DNA from: Actinobacillus indolicus
GTDB taxonomy: Bacteria; Pseudomonadota; Gammaproteobacteria; Enterobacterales; Pasteurellaceae
Reading direction: 5' to 3'
NCBI RefSeq assembly: GCF_004519515.1
Contig: NZ_CP038145.1
Span: 620,001 to 684,000 of the forward strand
DNA length: 64,000 nucleotides
Below, in pieces: positions 53,909-62,247 of this stretch. A program made the translations under genes and the position numbers. How positions within the stretch are numbered: the stretch's first letter is position 1; every line of letters begins with the position of its first letter. Under the pieces are notes generated by a model. The model ran no database searches, was not told the origin of the DNA, and saw only the letters and a list, made by a program, of their open reading frames with translations.

Positions 53909-53910
53909 TT
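53841..53910. repeat. Direct repeat, copy B (duplicated murF start)
   Basis: Partner of 53351-53420 (66 of 70 identical). Together they bracket the lipoprotein gene as a 490-bp unit. Confidence 0.92.
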
Positions 53911-53925
53911 ATTATCTTATTTTTA

Positions 53926-54375
53926 TTAACCCACCATACTAGATATGGTTCGGTAGAAATTAAAGGCATAGTTCATGCCGTAGGTCATTACCATCATAAT
54001 AGCGACGATGTTAATGACGAAAAAGAACATCACCACTTTAGCATTACCTTCTTGCCAAAATAACTTCACCGTTTGCCAAAAACTCAGCGGTGTGTTGACT
54101 TCTATATTCTGCAATTCTTGTAAAGCTTTTAATGCTTTCTTAGCAAATGAGGCGATATTCACCGCCATAGCGCTGATTGCAATAAAGAGTGATCCTAAAG
54201 AAAACAACACCATGCCTACTTTTTCAAGGCTCCAATTTGGATTCTCTAATTCAGGCAATCCAAAAAACGCCAAAGAAAGAAAAAGTACCGTTGGAGTAAG
54301 ATTCCTTAAAAATCCTAAATAATCGTCACCTAATTTAAAAATAAAGGCAGTAATCGTAATTCTTTGTTTATTCAT
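53926..54375 (-). CDS. Membrane protein inserted between murE and murF, unrecognised
   Basis: 149 residues. Four hydrophobic stretches are seen, around residues 26-40, 52-74, 112-128 and a final amphipathic one, with a charged middle part (FAKKALKALQELQNIEVNTP). No family is recognised. It starts six bases after the murE stop codon and is read on the same strand, so it is part of the dcw transcript. It is not part of the standard dcw order. Composition is slightly more AT-rich than murE and murF by eye. Together with the lipoprotein gene it makes a two-gene interruption, but the duplicated murF start lies between them, so they arrived in separate steps. Confidence 0.7.
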   Translation of the reverse strand: MNKQRITITAFIFKLGDDYLGFLRNLTPTVLFLSLAFFGLPELENPNWSLEKVGMVLFSLGSLFIAISAMAVNIASFAKKALKALQELQNIEVNTPLSFWQTVKLFWQEGNAKVVMFFFVINIVAIMMVMTYGMNYAFNFYRTISSMVG

Positions 54376-54381
54376 CGATCC

Positions 54382-55872
54382 CTATCCAAGAAATTTTTTC
54401 GCCCACTCTTGATCCGAAAAATGATATTTCTTCGTGCCTATAATTTGGTAATCTTCATGCCCTTTACCGGCAATTAAAATCACATCTTTTGGCTCGGCTT
54501 GGGCGATCGCTTGTTCAATAGCATATTGGCGAATATGCATAGACTGTACCGCTTTTGGTTTGCGGAAACCTTTCATAATATCGTTAAAAATCACATCAGG
54601 ATCTTCGGTACGTGGGTTGTCATCCGTTACAATTACTTTATCCGCTAACTGTTCGGCAATACGTGCCATTAATGGACGTTTACCTGTATCACGGTCACCG
54701 CCGCAACCAAAGACACACCATAACTCGCCTTCACAATGCAAACGCGCGGCATCTAAGGCTTTTTCTAAGGCATCAGGGGTATGAGCATAATCAACAATCA
54801 CCATCGGGCTTTCTTCCGCATTTTCTTCGCTGATTAAACACTCCATACGTCCACATACACCGTTTAACAGCGGTGCGGTTTCGACTAATTTTTGCAAATC
54901 GTAGCCCAACGCCAATAAACCAGCGAAAGCGGTTAATAAGTTGCTGACATTAAACGCCCCGATTAAACGGCTTTTAATTTCGCCGTTACCCCAGCTACTT
55001 TCAAATTCGATAGTCGCACCTTGTAAGGTAAATTGTACCGCTTTGGCTTTGACCCAACGGGTTTGTTGTGGTTGGAACTGGCTGTCGGTACTCACAGCAA
55101 CAGCCTCAGGTAATTTTGCCAGCCATTCACGCCCGATTTCATCATCAGCATTAATCACTTGTTGTTTTGATGAAAGCTCGCCAAATAAGCGATATTTTGC
55201 CAGAGCGTACTCTTCCATTGTGTTGTGATAATCAAGGTGATCACGGCTTAAGTTAGTGAAAATCGCCAAGTCAAAAGCAAGAGCTTCGGCACGATATTGA
55301 GCCAAGCCGTGAGAAGAGACTTCCATTGCACAGAAATCCGCCCCTAATTCGACAAAGTTCGCAAGGTTACGTTGAATTTCAACGGCAGAACCTGTGGTAT
55401 TTACCGCTTCTTGCACTTGCCCATATAGTCCGTTGCCAATAGTGCCCATCACCGCAGATTTACCGCCAAGCAAGTTTCGCCATTGCGCAAAAAGCTGTGC
55501 GGTAGTGGTTTTGCCGTTAGTGCCTGTAATACCCACAAGGGTTAATTTTTCTGATGGATTGCCATAGAAGGCACCAGCAATCGCCGAAAGTTGTTTCGGT
55601 AAATTTGGTACTTCCAGTACACAAGCGGTCGAATTTGCAAATTTTTCTGCAAATCTCACCGCTTGAACGTCATCGTCCGCTTCAGCTAAAACTAAAGAAG
55701 CACCTTGTTCAATCGCTTTTTCAATAAATTGACGACCATCGACTTGGTGTCCTTTTAAGGCAACAAATAGATCGCCGTTTTCAACCTGACGGCTGTCCAA
55801 GGTCATTTTGTTTAAAGTTTTTAATTCTGCCCAGCTTTCAAGTGCCGGAAAAAATGAAAGTAAACGTTTCAT
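54382..55872 (-). CDS. murE: UDP-MurNAc-L-Ala-D-Glu--meso-diaminopimelate ligase
   Basis: 496 residues. Adds meso-diaminopimelate, as shown by the DNPR specificity motif (TDDNPRTEDPD). The ATP loop is GITGTNGKTTTAQ and the UDP-sugar region has MEVSSHGLAQYRA. An uptake signal at 55621-55629 and a mirrored variant at 55660 encode VQAVRFAEKFANSTAC, much like the stretch in MurD. Located 11 bp after ftsI. Confidence 0.97.
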   Translation of the reverse strand: MKRLLSFFPALESWAELKTLNKMTLDSRQVENGDLFVALKGHQVDGRQFIEKAIEQGASLVLAEADDDVQAVRFAEKFANSTACVLEVPNLPKQLSAIAGAFYGNPSEKLTLVGITGTNGKTTTAQLFAQWRNLLGGKSAVMGTIGNGLYGQVQEAVNTTGSAVEIQRNLANFVELGADFCAMEVSSHGLAQYRAEALAFDLAIFTNLSRDHLDYHNTMEEYALAKYRLFGELSSKQQVINADDEIGREWLAKLPEAVAVSTDSQFQPQQTRWVKAKAVQFTLQGATIEFESSWGNGEIKSRLIGAFNVSNLLTAFAGLLALGYDLQKLVETAPLLNGVCGRMECLISEENAEESPMVIVDYAHTPDALEKALDAARLHCEGELWCVFGCGGDRDTGKRPLMARIAEQLADKVIVTDDNPRTEDPDVIFNDIMKGFRKPKAVQSMHIRQYAIEQAIAQAEPKDVILIAGKGHEDYQIIGTKKYHFSDQEWAKKFLG

Positions 55873-55883
55873 ACTATAATCAC

Positions 55884-57896
55884 TTAATGAGTTTCTGAAA
55901 GATTATCCGGTTTAATGTTATACGCTTTTAGTGCATAGCCCATAATACTGGAGAATAATGGCGCAGATACTGCACCACCGTAATAATTGCCTGCTTTAGG
56001 TTCGTTGAGCAACACCACTAACGCAAAGCGTGGATTACTTGCAGGCGCAATACCTGCGGTGTAAGCTAAATGTTTTTTAACGTATTGCCCTTTTTCCAAC
56101 TTACGGGCTGTACCTGTTTTTACAGCCACACGGTAGCCATCAACCATTGCTCGTTGTCCGCCTTCGCCTTTTTGCGCAACGCTTTCCATCATCTTCACGA
56201 CATCACGTGTTATCTTTTCCGGTAATACTCGATCCCCTAGCACCGGCGGATCGACTTTCGTAATAGAAAGAGGACGGTAAACCCCAAAACTTCCTAAAGT
56301 TGCATAAGCTCGGGCTAATTGTAGCGGTGTTACGCTTAAACCATAACCATATGCTATGGCCGCACGCTCAATATCCGCCCAACGTTTACGATCCCCGTTT
56401 GTACCACGCTGCTCGCCAAGTCCTAATCCTGTATCTTTACCAAAGCCTACTTTGCTGTAAGTATCGACTAACGCCGTACTTGGCATTCTCAGTGCTAAGC
56501 GGCTTACCCCTACGTTACTGGATTTTTGTAAAATCCCGGTAAGTGAAAGGCTTTCTCGTGGCGAAACATCTTTAATTGTATGACCATTAGCAACAAATGG
56601 GCGTGTATTAATGATTTCGCCACGATAAGTTGCCCCATTTTGTAATGCAGTGAGTACAACTAAAGGTTTTACCGTAGAACCTGGTTCGAAAGTATCGGTA
56701 ATCACACGATTTCGCATTAACTCAGGCTTAAATGTATCCCGCTTATTAGGATTAAACGAGGGTGCATTTGCCATTGCAAGCACTTCGCCTGTTTGAACAT
56801 CAACTAAAACAGCGGTTCCCGATTCCGCTTTGTTTTCGATTACCGCTTTTTTAATTTCACGATAAACCATTGATTGAAGTTCTTCATCAATGCTCAACAT
56901 TACATCTTGCGGATCATATTTTTTCTCATCGCGAATATGTTCAATCACATTACCACGAGCATCTTTACGAATAACCTGTTTACCGTTTTTACCCACTAAT
57001 AAGCTATCAAAACTACGTTCAAGACCTTCTGTGCCTTGCTTATCATCGACATCCGTAAAACCGACTAATTGTGAAACTTCTTCTGCTAAAGGATAAACAC
57101 GACGGGATTCTACCTTAAGTACTAACCCATCAATTTTAAGTTCTTTAGAATAGTCCGCTACCACTTCGGATTCATGGCGTGAGAGATATAAAAAGCGTTG
57201 GCTTGATGATGAATACATTTTATCCATCATATCGTTGTACTTCATACCAAGTGCTTTCGATAGCTCTTGCATTTTTTGACGTTCTAGCTGGCTATATTCA
57301 TTCTCTAAACGTAAAAAAGCTGATTCAGGATTATTTCTAACACGCTGAATTAATTGGTTATAGTCTAATCCAGTTGATCTTGCTAATAACGTCCAGTAAT
57401 CTTCACTTTTACTGTTTAAAATCGCTCTCGCATCATATTTTTGTTCTTTATTTTGAGGCTTTGTTTTGATGAAATTATTCACACTTGCCTCAATTTTACT
57501 TGCCGATGTTTCCATATCCACCGCTAAGGCACGCCACTGTGCTTTATTACGACGAAGTTTCGTATCAAAATATTCTTTAGGGTCGATAGTGATCGAATAC
57601 ATCGGCACACTAATAGAGAGCACTCGCCCATTACGATCGAGAATTTTTCCACGAGTAAACGGCAGTTCTTTGGTTCTTAATGAGCGATCATTGGCTTCTT
57701 TAATCAATCTCTCTGAATCAAGCACTTGTAGAGAAAAACTTTTCCAAACTAATGCGATAGCTAAAATAGCTAACAAAGCATAAGCCAAGGTAAAACGCCA
57801 AGGCAAAAAACTCGATTGATTATCACCTTTCGAATTATCTTGTTCTTGAACAATTTCTTCCTTTTTTTTCGGTTTGAATTTAACGGATTTTTTCAT
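55884..57896 (-). CDS. ftsI: Division transpeptidase FtsI (penicillin-binding protein 3), enlarged N-domain
   Basis: 670 residues, about 80 more than E. coli FtsI (588). A membrane span (34-50) follows a basic tail. The transpeptidase motifs are S407-T-V-K, S459-S-N461 and K593-T-G-T. The extra length is in the periplasmic N-domain, residues about 120-245. There the segment seen once in E. coli (as I recall, WKALANALNIPLDQL and then RFIYLARQ) appears in repeated form: WRALAVDMETSASKIE (121), WTLLARSTGLDYNQLI (168) with AFLRLENE, and MQELSKALGMKYNDMM (209) with RFLYLSRH. It cross-links septal murein with FtsW. Confidence 0.95.
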   Translation of the reverse strand: MKKSVKFKPKKKEEIVQEQDNSKGDNQSSFLPWRFTLAYALLAILAIALVWKSFSLQVLDSERLIKEANDRSLRTKELPFTRGKILDRNGRVLSISVPMYSITIDPKEYFDTKLRRNKAQWRALAVDMETSASKIEASVNNFIKTKPQNKEQKYDARAILNSKSEDYWTLLARSTGLDYNQLIQRVRNNPESAFLRLENEYSQLERQKMQELSKALGMKYNDMMDKMYSSSSQRFLYLSRHESEVVADYSKELKIDGLVLKVESRRVYPLAEEVSQLVGFTDVDDKQGTEGLERSFDSLLVGKNGKQVIRKDARGNVIEHIRDEKKYDPQDVMLSIDEELQSMVYREIKKAVIENKAESGTAVLVDVQTGEVLAMANAPSFNPNKRDTFKPELMRNRVITDTFEPGSTVKPLVVLTALQNGATYRGEIINTRPFVANGHTIKDVSPRESLSLTGILQKSSNVGVSRLALRMPSTALVDTYSKVGFGKDTGLGLGEQRGTNGDRKRWADIERAAIAYGYGLSVTPLQLARAYATLGSFGVYRPLSITKVDPPVLGDRVLPEKITRDVVKMMESVAQKGEGGQRAMVDGYRVAVKTGTARKLEKGQYVKKHLAYTAGIAPASNPRFALVVLLNEPKAGNYYGGAVSAPLFSSIMGYALKAYNIKPDNLSETH

Positions 57897-57898
57897 TA

Positions 57899-58210
57899 TT
57901 ACTCTACTAAAATAACTTCTTGCTCTTTTTTAACAGGCTGTAAACCAAATTTTTCTGCTACTGCCTCAACTCGAGATTTCTGACTACGTGAATTTTCCTC
58001 TAACTGCAAATGAATATATTGGCTTTCTAATTTTTGATGTTTTTGAACAAGAGAGCCCTGCTCTGCAATTAATAACCGTGTTTGATGTGTAATCCAAATA
58101 GTAGCAATTGCACTCATAATAACGCCAAGTAGTAATAACAAAGCGACTTTATTGTGGCTGGTTAAATCATCTAAAATCACTTGACGTAGAGGATAGCGTT
58201 CACTCGACAT
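57899..58210 (-). CDS. ftsL: Cell-division protein FtsL
   Basis: 103 residues, one membrane span (about 24-43, LLLLGVIMSAIATIWITHQT) and then a coiled-coil-like periplasmic part (LIAEQGSLVQKHQKLESQYI). It forms the FtsQLB complex. Sequence is poorly conserved in this family, so the call leans on position: it overlaps rsmH by one base and lies two bases before ftsI. Confidence 0.9.
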   Translation of the reverse strand: MSSERYPLRQVILDDLTSHNKVALLLLLGVIMSAIATIWITHQTRLLIAEQGSLVQKHQKLESQYIHLQLEENSRSQKSRVEAVAEKFGLQPVKKEQEVILVE

Positions 58211-59148
58211 TATCTTTTCTCCGCAACTCTTAACACCGCACTGCGTGAGCGTGGATTAGCTTCAATCTCTGCTTCACTTGGCATAATCGCTTTGCCAACG
58301 GTTTTTAAAGGAATATTCTTATTTAACTCACTTTCTAAAATCGGCAGACCTTTCGGCACGGCTTCGCCTTTGCTCTGTTTACGCATAAATTGCTTCACCA
58401 TTCTATCTTCTAACGAATGGAAGCTGATAATAGACAAACGCCCTTCAGGTGCCAGTACAGTTAAGGCTGAATTTAACGCTTTTTCTAATTCATCTAATTC
58501 ACTATTAATGTAAATGCGAATTGCCTGAAAAGAACGAGTTGCAGGGTGTTTATGTTTATCTTTAAAGGGTACCGCATCCGCAATAATTTGGGCGAGCTGC
58601 AAGGTACGGGAAATTTTTTCATTTGCAGATTTATTGTAAGAAACCACCGCTTGTGCAATACGCTTGGCAAAACGCTCTTCGCCAAACTCTTTCAACACCC
58701 AAGCGAGATCATCAACAGACACCTGTGCTAACCATTCCATTGCAGATAAGCCTTTGGTGGTGTCCATTCGCATATCCAATGGTCCATCACGCATAAAACT
58801 AAAGCCACGCTCTGCTTCGTCAAGTTGTGGGGAAGATACGCCAAGATCGAGTAAGATACCGTCAATTTTGCCGACTAAATGAAGTTCATCACAAATATCC
58901 GGAATTGATGAGAAAGTACTATGAACAATTTGGAAACGAGGATCCGTGATGGTATTCGCTTCTGCAATCGCACGCGGATCGCGGTCAATCGCAATCAATC
59001 TACCCTGTTCCCCCAATTTGCTTAGAATAAGACGTGAATGCCCACCACGCCCAAAAGTACCATCAATGTAGATACCGTTGGGTTTAATGGCTAAACCATC
59101 AACTGCTTCGTGCAATAACACAGTAATATGTTTGGGTGAGTCACTCAT
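58210..59148 (-). CDS. rsmH: 16S rRNA (cytosine-1402 N4)-methyltransferase
   Basis: 312 residues (313 in E. coli; also called mraW). The SAM-binding start is HITVLLHEAVDGL with YIDGTFGRGGHSRLIL, and LLDLGVSSPQLDEAERGFSF and ISFHSLEDRMVKQF follow. It methylates C1402 in the decoding centre. A GTG at 59160 in the same frame is an alternative start four codons earlier; the ATG is preferred, with GTGGA nine bases before it. An uptake signal (58646-58654) encodes QAV. Confidence 0.96.
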   Translation of the reverse strand: MSDSPKHITVLLHEAVDGLAIKPNGIYIDGTFGRGGHSRLILSKLGEQGRLIAIDRDPRAIAEANTITDPRFQIVHSTFSSIPDICDELHLVGKIDGILLDLGVSSPQLDEAERGFSFMRDGPLDMRMDTTKGLSAMEWLAQVSVDDLAWVLKEFGEERFAKRIAQAVVSYNKSANEKISRTLQLAQIIADAVPFKDKHKHPATRSFQAIRIYINSELDELEKALNSALTVLAPEGRLSIISFHSLEDRMVKQFMRKQSKGEAVPKGLPILESELNKNIPLKTVGKAIMPSEAEIEANPRSRSAVLRVAEKR

Positions 59149-59166
59149 TGTATGATCCACTGTCGT

Positions 59167-59625
59167 TTATAAAGAAAGATTTTTTAACGCATCGCAACTC
59201 AGCATTTCTTCCGAACTGCCAATGGCAAGATCTTCATGAATTTGTTGCTGCCATTGCTGATCTTGCCAAATTTCAAATTTATTTAATTGTCCAACAAGCA
59301 TGATTTGTTGTTCTAATTGCGCATGTTGGCGTAAAGTCGGGCTAAGTAAAATTCTGCCTGAGGAATCCATTTCACACTCTGTCGCAAAGCCTAACATCAC
59401 TCGCTGAATACGGCGTTGCATAGGATCAAAATTCGACAGAGCCAATAATTTTTGCTCTACTAATTCCCACTCATGTAATGGGTAAAGTAATAAACATGGC
59501 TGGCGAATATCCACAGTACAAACAAGTGAGCCGTGATGACGCTCCAAAAGCTCAGCACGATAACGGGTCGGAATTGCCATCCGCCCTTTGCTATCAATGC
59601 TAATTGAACTTGCACCACGAAACAT
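59167..59625 (-). CDS. mraZ: Transcriptional regulator MraZ
   Basis: 152 residues, as in E. coli. Two AbrB-like halves are seen: ISIDSKGRMAIPTRYR near the start and MDSSGRILLSPTLRQHA in the middle. MraZ represses the dcw promoter just upstream of itself. The open frame extends 24 codons further, through the promoter, but the ATG at 59625 gives the family start MFRGASSI and has GAGAAAA before it. First gene of the dcw cluster. Confidence 0.96.
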   Translation of the reverse strand: MFRGASSISIDSKGRMAIPTRYRAELLERHHGSLVCTVDIRQPCLLLYPLHEWELVEQKLLALSNFDPMQRRIQRVMLGFATECEMDSSGRILLSPTLRQHAQLEQQIMLVGQLNKFEIWQDQQWQQQIHEDLAIGSSEEMLSCDALKNLSL

Positions 59626-59672
59626 TTCTATTTTCTCGCCATTGTTTACAGAGTATCTAATATAGAAAAAGT

Positions 59673-59697
59673 TCCACAAAACACCACTTTTTCCCAC
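59673..59697 (-). promoter_or_regulatory. MraZ operator: three GTGGN boxes with 5-bp spacers
   Basis: On the minus strand GTGGG-AAAAA-GTGGT-GTTTT-GTGGA. The 10-bp period fits the repeated TGGG-type boxes known for MraZ. A TATATT -10 candidate lies between the boxes and mraZ. Confidence 0.8.
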
Positions 59698-59756
59698 TTT
59701 AATCTGAGAATTTTATAATTTTAGGAGGTGATGGGCAAGCTTTATATGAAAAAAAG

Positions 59757-59777
59757 AAAGGCATCCAGGATGCCTTT
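59757..59777. terminator. Terminator of fadR, usable from both sides
   Basis: AAAGGCAT-CCAGG-ATGCCTTT, an 8-bp stem. On the minus strand CTTTTTTT follows; on the plus strand TAAATTT follows. Confidence 0.8.
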
Positions 59778-59800
59778 TAAATTTAGAAAGGAAAAATAAA

Positions 59801-60523
59801 TTACTCTCCAAAATTGGAGGGAAGATTTTTTAGCATTAGAGCCCAGATTTCAGTACTACGTTGACGACTCATGGCTAAACATTCTACCGCTTTTTGAGCA
59901 TCATTAGTTTCACAAGCGGTACGAAGAGCCTGATAAAATGCAAAGCTTAGTTGACGTGAATTCGGGTTAGAGAAAAAGAGTGATGCCGTTTTCAAATAGA
60001 GATCTTTAAAACTATTCAATATGAGTCCATAGACGGGTTTATTCGCAATAAAGGTAAAATCATGATAAAGCTTATAATCAAACTCCGCATAAGCTTGTGC
60101 GTTATCTTGCAGTTGATCTAAATCCTTTAAAAGCAAGGTAGATGCTTGATGATCTGTCTTAATTGCCTCTGGAATAAAATATTCCCCCATCCTCGTTCTC
60201 AAGGAAACGACATTGGAGATAATGGTAGGTGTAATTGATGTATCTAAGCTAATTAGCGTATGAATAATATTCGGACCAGCGGTTTCCCAGATATTATTAA
60301 CTCTTGTTGGTTTACCATGCTGAATACTGACCCACCCATCACGAGCAAGCCGTTGTAAGACTTCCCTAAGCGTTGTTCTTGTCACACCGATAATATCCGC
60401 TAGCTCACGTTCAGCAGGGAGATCAGAACCCGCAGGGAAATGATGGCTCCAAATACTTTTTACGATATATTCTTCAGCAAGGGCTGCTGGACTCTGGGCT
60501 TTTAAAATGTTTGATTGATTCAT
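59801..60523 (-). CDS. fadR: Fatty-acid metabolism regulator FadR
   Basis: 240 residues (239 in E. coli). The GntR-type winged helix is near residues 28-75 (LPAERELADIIGVTRTTLRE). The C-terminal helical domain binds acyl-CoA in E. coli. fadR-nhaB-dsbB linkage is the same as in E. coli. An uptake signal at 59912-59920 encodes TAC (RTACETND). No FadR-type operator (AACTGGTCNGACC) was seen in the gap to nhaB. Confidence 0.92.
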   Translation of the reverse strand: MNQSNILKAQSPAALAEEYIVKSIWSHHFPAGSDLPAERELADIIGVTRTTLREVLQRLARDGWVSIQHGKPTRVNNIWETAGPNIIHTLISLDTSITPTIISNVVSLRTRMGEYFIPEAIKTDHQASTLLLKDLDQLQDNAQAYAEFDYKLYHDFTFIANKPVYGLILNSFKDLYLKTASLFFSNPNSRQLSFAFYQALRTACETNDAQKAVECLAMSRQRSTEIWALMLKNLPSNFGE

Positions 60524-60690
60524 TGATTTATCTCAAAAAATGAAGAAATACTTCAAATAAATAATAAAAAGTGTGATTTACTTATCAGAAATGATATTAC
60601 CTTCCACATTAAGGACTCTTTAGGTATTATCGTTTAATCCAAACTAGATTACAATCCACAATCATTTTTTCCTTACTTAAGTTTAGTATT

Positions 60691-62235
60691 ATGAATAATA
60701 TTGATGCTTTTTATAAAAATTTCCTAGGTAATGCGCCTGAATGGTATAAGGTTTGCATTGTTGCGTTTTTAATTATTAATCCGCTACTTTACTTTTTCAT
60801 CAGTCCTTTCGTTGCAGGTTGGGCTTTAGTTGCGGAATTTATTTTTACCTTAGCAATGGCGCTAAAGTGCTACCCACTCCAACCAGGTGGTCTATTAGCA
60901 ATTGAGGCAGTAGCTATTGGAATGACAAGTGCTGGACATATAAAAAAAGAAATTTTAGCGAATTTTGAAGTTGTTTTACTGTTGATCTTTATGGTGGCAG
61001 GCATTTACTTTATGAAACGCTTGTTACTTTATGCGTTCACTAAACTACTGATTTCTATTCATTCTAAAAAAATACTTGCACTCACATTCTGTTTAAGTGC
61101 TGCATTTCTCTCTGCGTTCCTTGATGCTTTAACAGTCATTGCGGTAATTATTAGCGTTGGAATGGGTTTCTATAAAGTTTACCATAAGGTCGCATCAGGC
61201 GGACTTTTAGATGATGATGAGTCCGATGATGCTTCCAATGATAAATTAATTACGAACAAACAAATTTTGGAACAGTTCCGTGGTTTCTTACGTAGCTTAT
61301 TGATGCACGCAGGTGTGGGAAGTGCGTTAGGCGGCGTGATGACAATGGTGGGTGAACCGCAAAACTTAATCATTGCGGCTCAAGCTGGTTGGGGATTTGG
61401 TGAATTTTTCTTACGTGTAGCTCCAATTAGTATCATCGTACTGATATCAGGCGTTGCGACTTGCTACCTTGTAGAAAAATACAAACTATTTGGCTATGGC
61501 GACCGCTTGCCACGTAAGGTTTGGGTTGTGTTAGCACATTATAACTTGCGTAAAGAGCAAGAGATGACAAAACAAGACAGAATGAAATTAGTCATTCAAG
61601 CGATAACAGGGGTTTGGTTGATTATCGGCTTAGCTCTCCACTTAGCGGATGTTGGCTTAATCGGTTTATCTGTCATTATTCTCTGTACCGCATTTTGTGG
61701 TGTCACTGATGAACACGCCTTAGGACGTTCTTTCCAAGAATCGCTACCATTTACTGCGTTGCTTGTGGTTTTCTTCTCTATCGTTGCCGTGATTGTAGAT
61801 TTGAAACTCTTTGATCCAATTATTCAGTTTGTTCTATCCGCTGAACCAAGTTCTCAGTTAGCCTTGTTCTATACATTCAATGGCTTACTTTCAACGATTT
61901 CGGATAATGTTTTCGTAGGCACCGTTTATATCAATGAAGCCAAATCTGCTTTTGAAGCAGGAATCATTAGTCGTGAACAATTTGACTTAATTGCTGTCGC
62001 AATTAATACAGGAACAAACTTGCCATCTGTTGCCACGCCAAATGGTCAAGCGGCATTTTTATTCCTATTAACATCAGCAATTGCCCCATTAATTCGATTA
62101 TCCTATGGACGAATGGTTTATATGGCATTACCATATACTATCGTTCTGTCTGGCGTTGGATTCTTAGCATTGGAATTCTTACTACCGCCACTAACCGAAT
62201 TAATGACAAATTGGGGATGGTTAGTCACCCGCTAA
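60691..62235 (+). CDS. nhaB: Sodium/proton antiporter NhaB
   Basis: 514 residues with about twelve membrane spans (513 in E. coli). Typical parts are FLSAFLDALTVIAVIISVGMG, MVGEPQNLIIAAQAGW and TGTNLPSVATPNGQAAFLFL. It expels Na+ in exchange for protons. It is divergent from fadR and followed 12 bp later by dsbB, so the two are probably one transcript. Confidence 0.96.
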   Translation: MNNIDAFYKNFLGNAPEWYKVCIVAFLIINPLLYFFISPFVAGWALVAEFIFTLAMALKCYPLQPGGLLAIEAVAIGMTSAGHIKKEILANFEVVLLLIFMVAGIYFMKRLLLYAFTKLLISIHSKKILALTFCLSAAFLSAFLDALTVIAVIISVGMGFYKVYHKVASGGLLDDDESDDASNDKLITNKQILEQFRGFLRSLLMHAGVGSALGGVMTMVGEPQNLIIAAQAGWGFGEFFLRVAPISIIVLISGVATCYLVEKYKLFGYGDRLPRKVWVVLAHYNLRKEQEMTKQDRMKLVIQAITGVWLIIGLALHLADVGLIGLSVIILCTAFCGVTDEHALGRSFQESLPFTALLVVFFSIVAVIVDLKLFDPIIQFVLSAEPSSQLALFYTFNGLLSTISDNVFVGTVYINEAKSAFEAGIISREQFDLIAVAINTGTNLPSVATPNGQAAFLFLLTSAIAPLIRLSYGRMVYMALPYTIVLSGVGFLALEFLLPPLTELMTNWGWLVTR

Positions 62236-62247
62236 TTAAGGAACATT

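Noticed and set aside
53415..53910. Insertion sequence or integron cassette as the source of the lipoprotein gene
   Set aside because: No transposase, no terminal inverted repeats and no attC-like site; the flanking repeat is 70 bp of murF coding sequence, which fits homologous integration better.
60524..60690. FadR operator or CRP site between fadR and nhaB
   Set aside because: A TGTGATTTACTTATCA stretch has only one good CRP half-site, and nothing resembles the FadR consensus.
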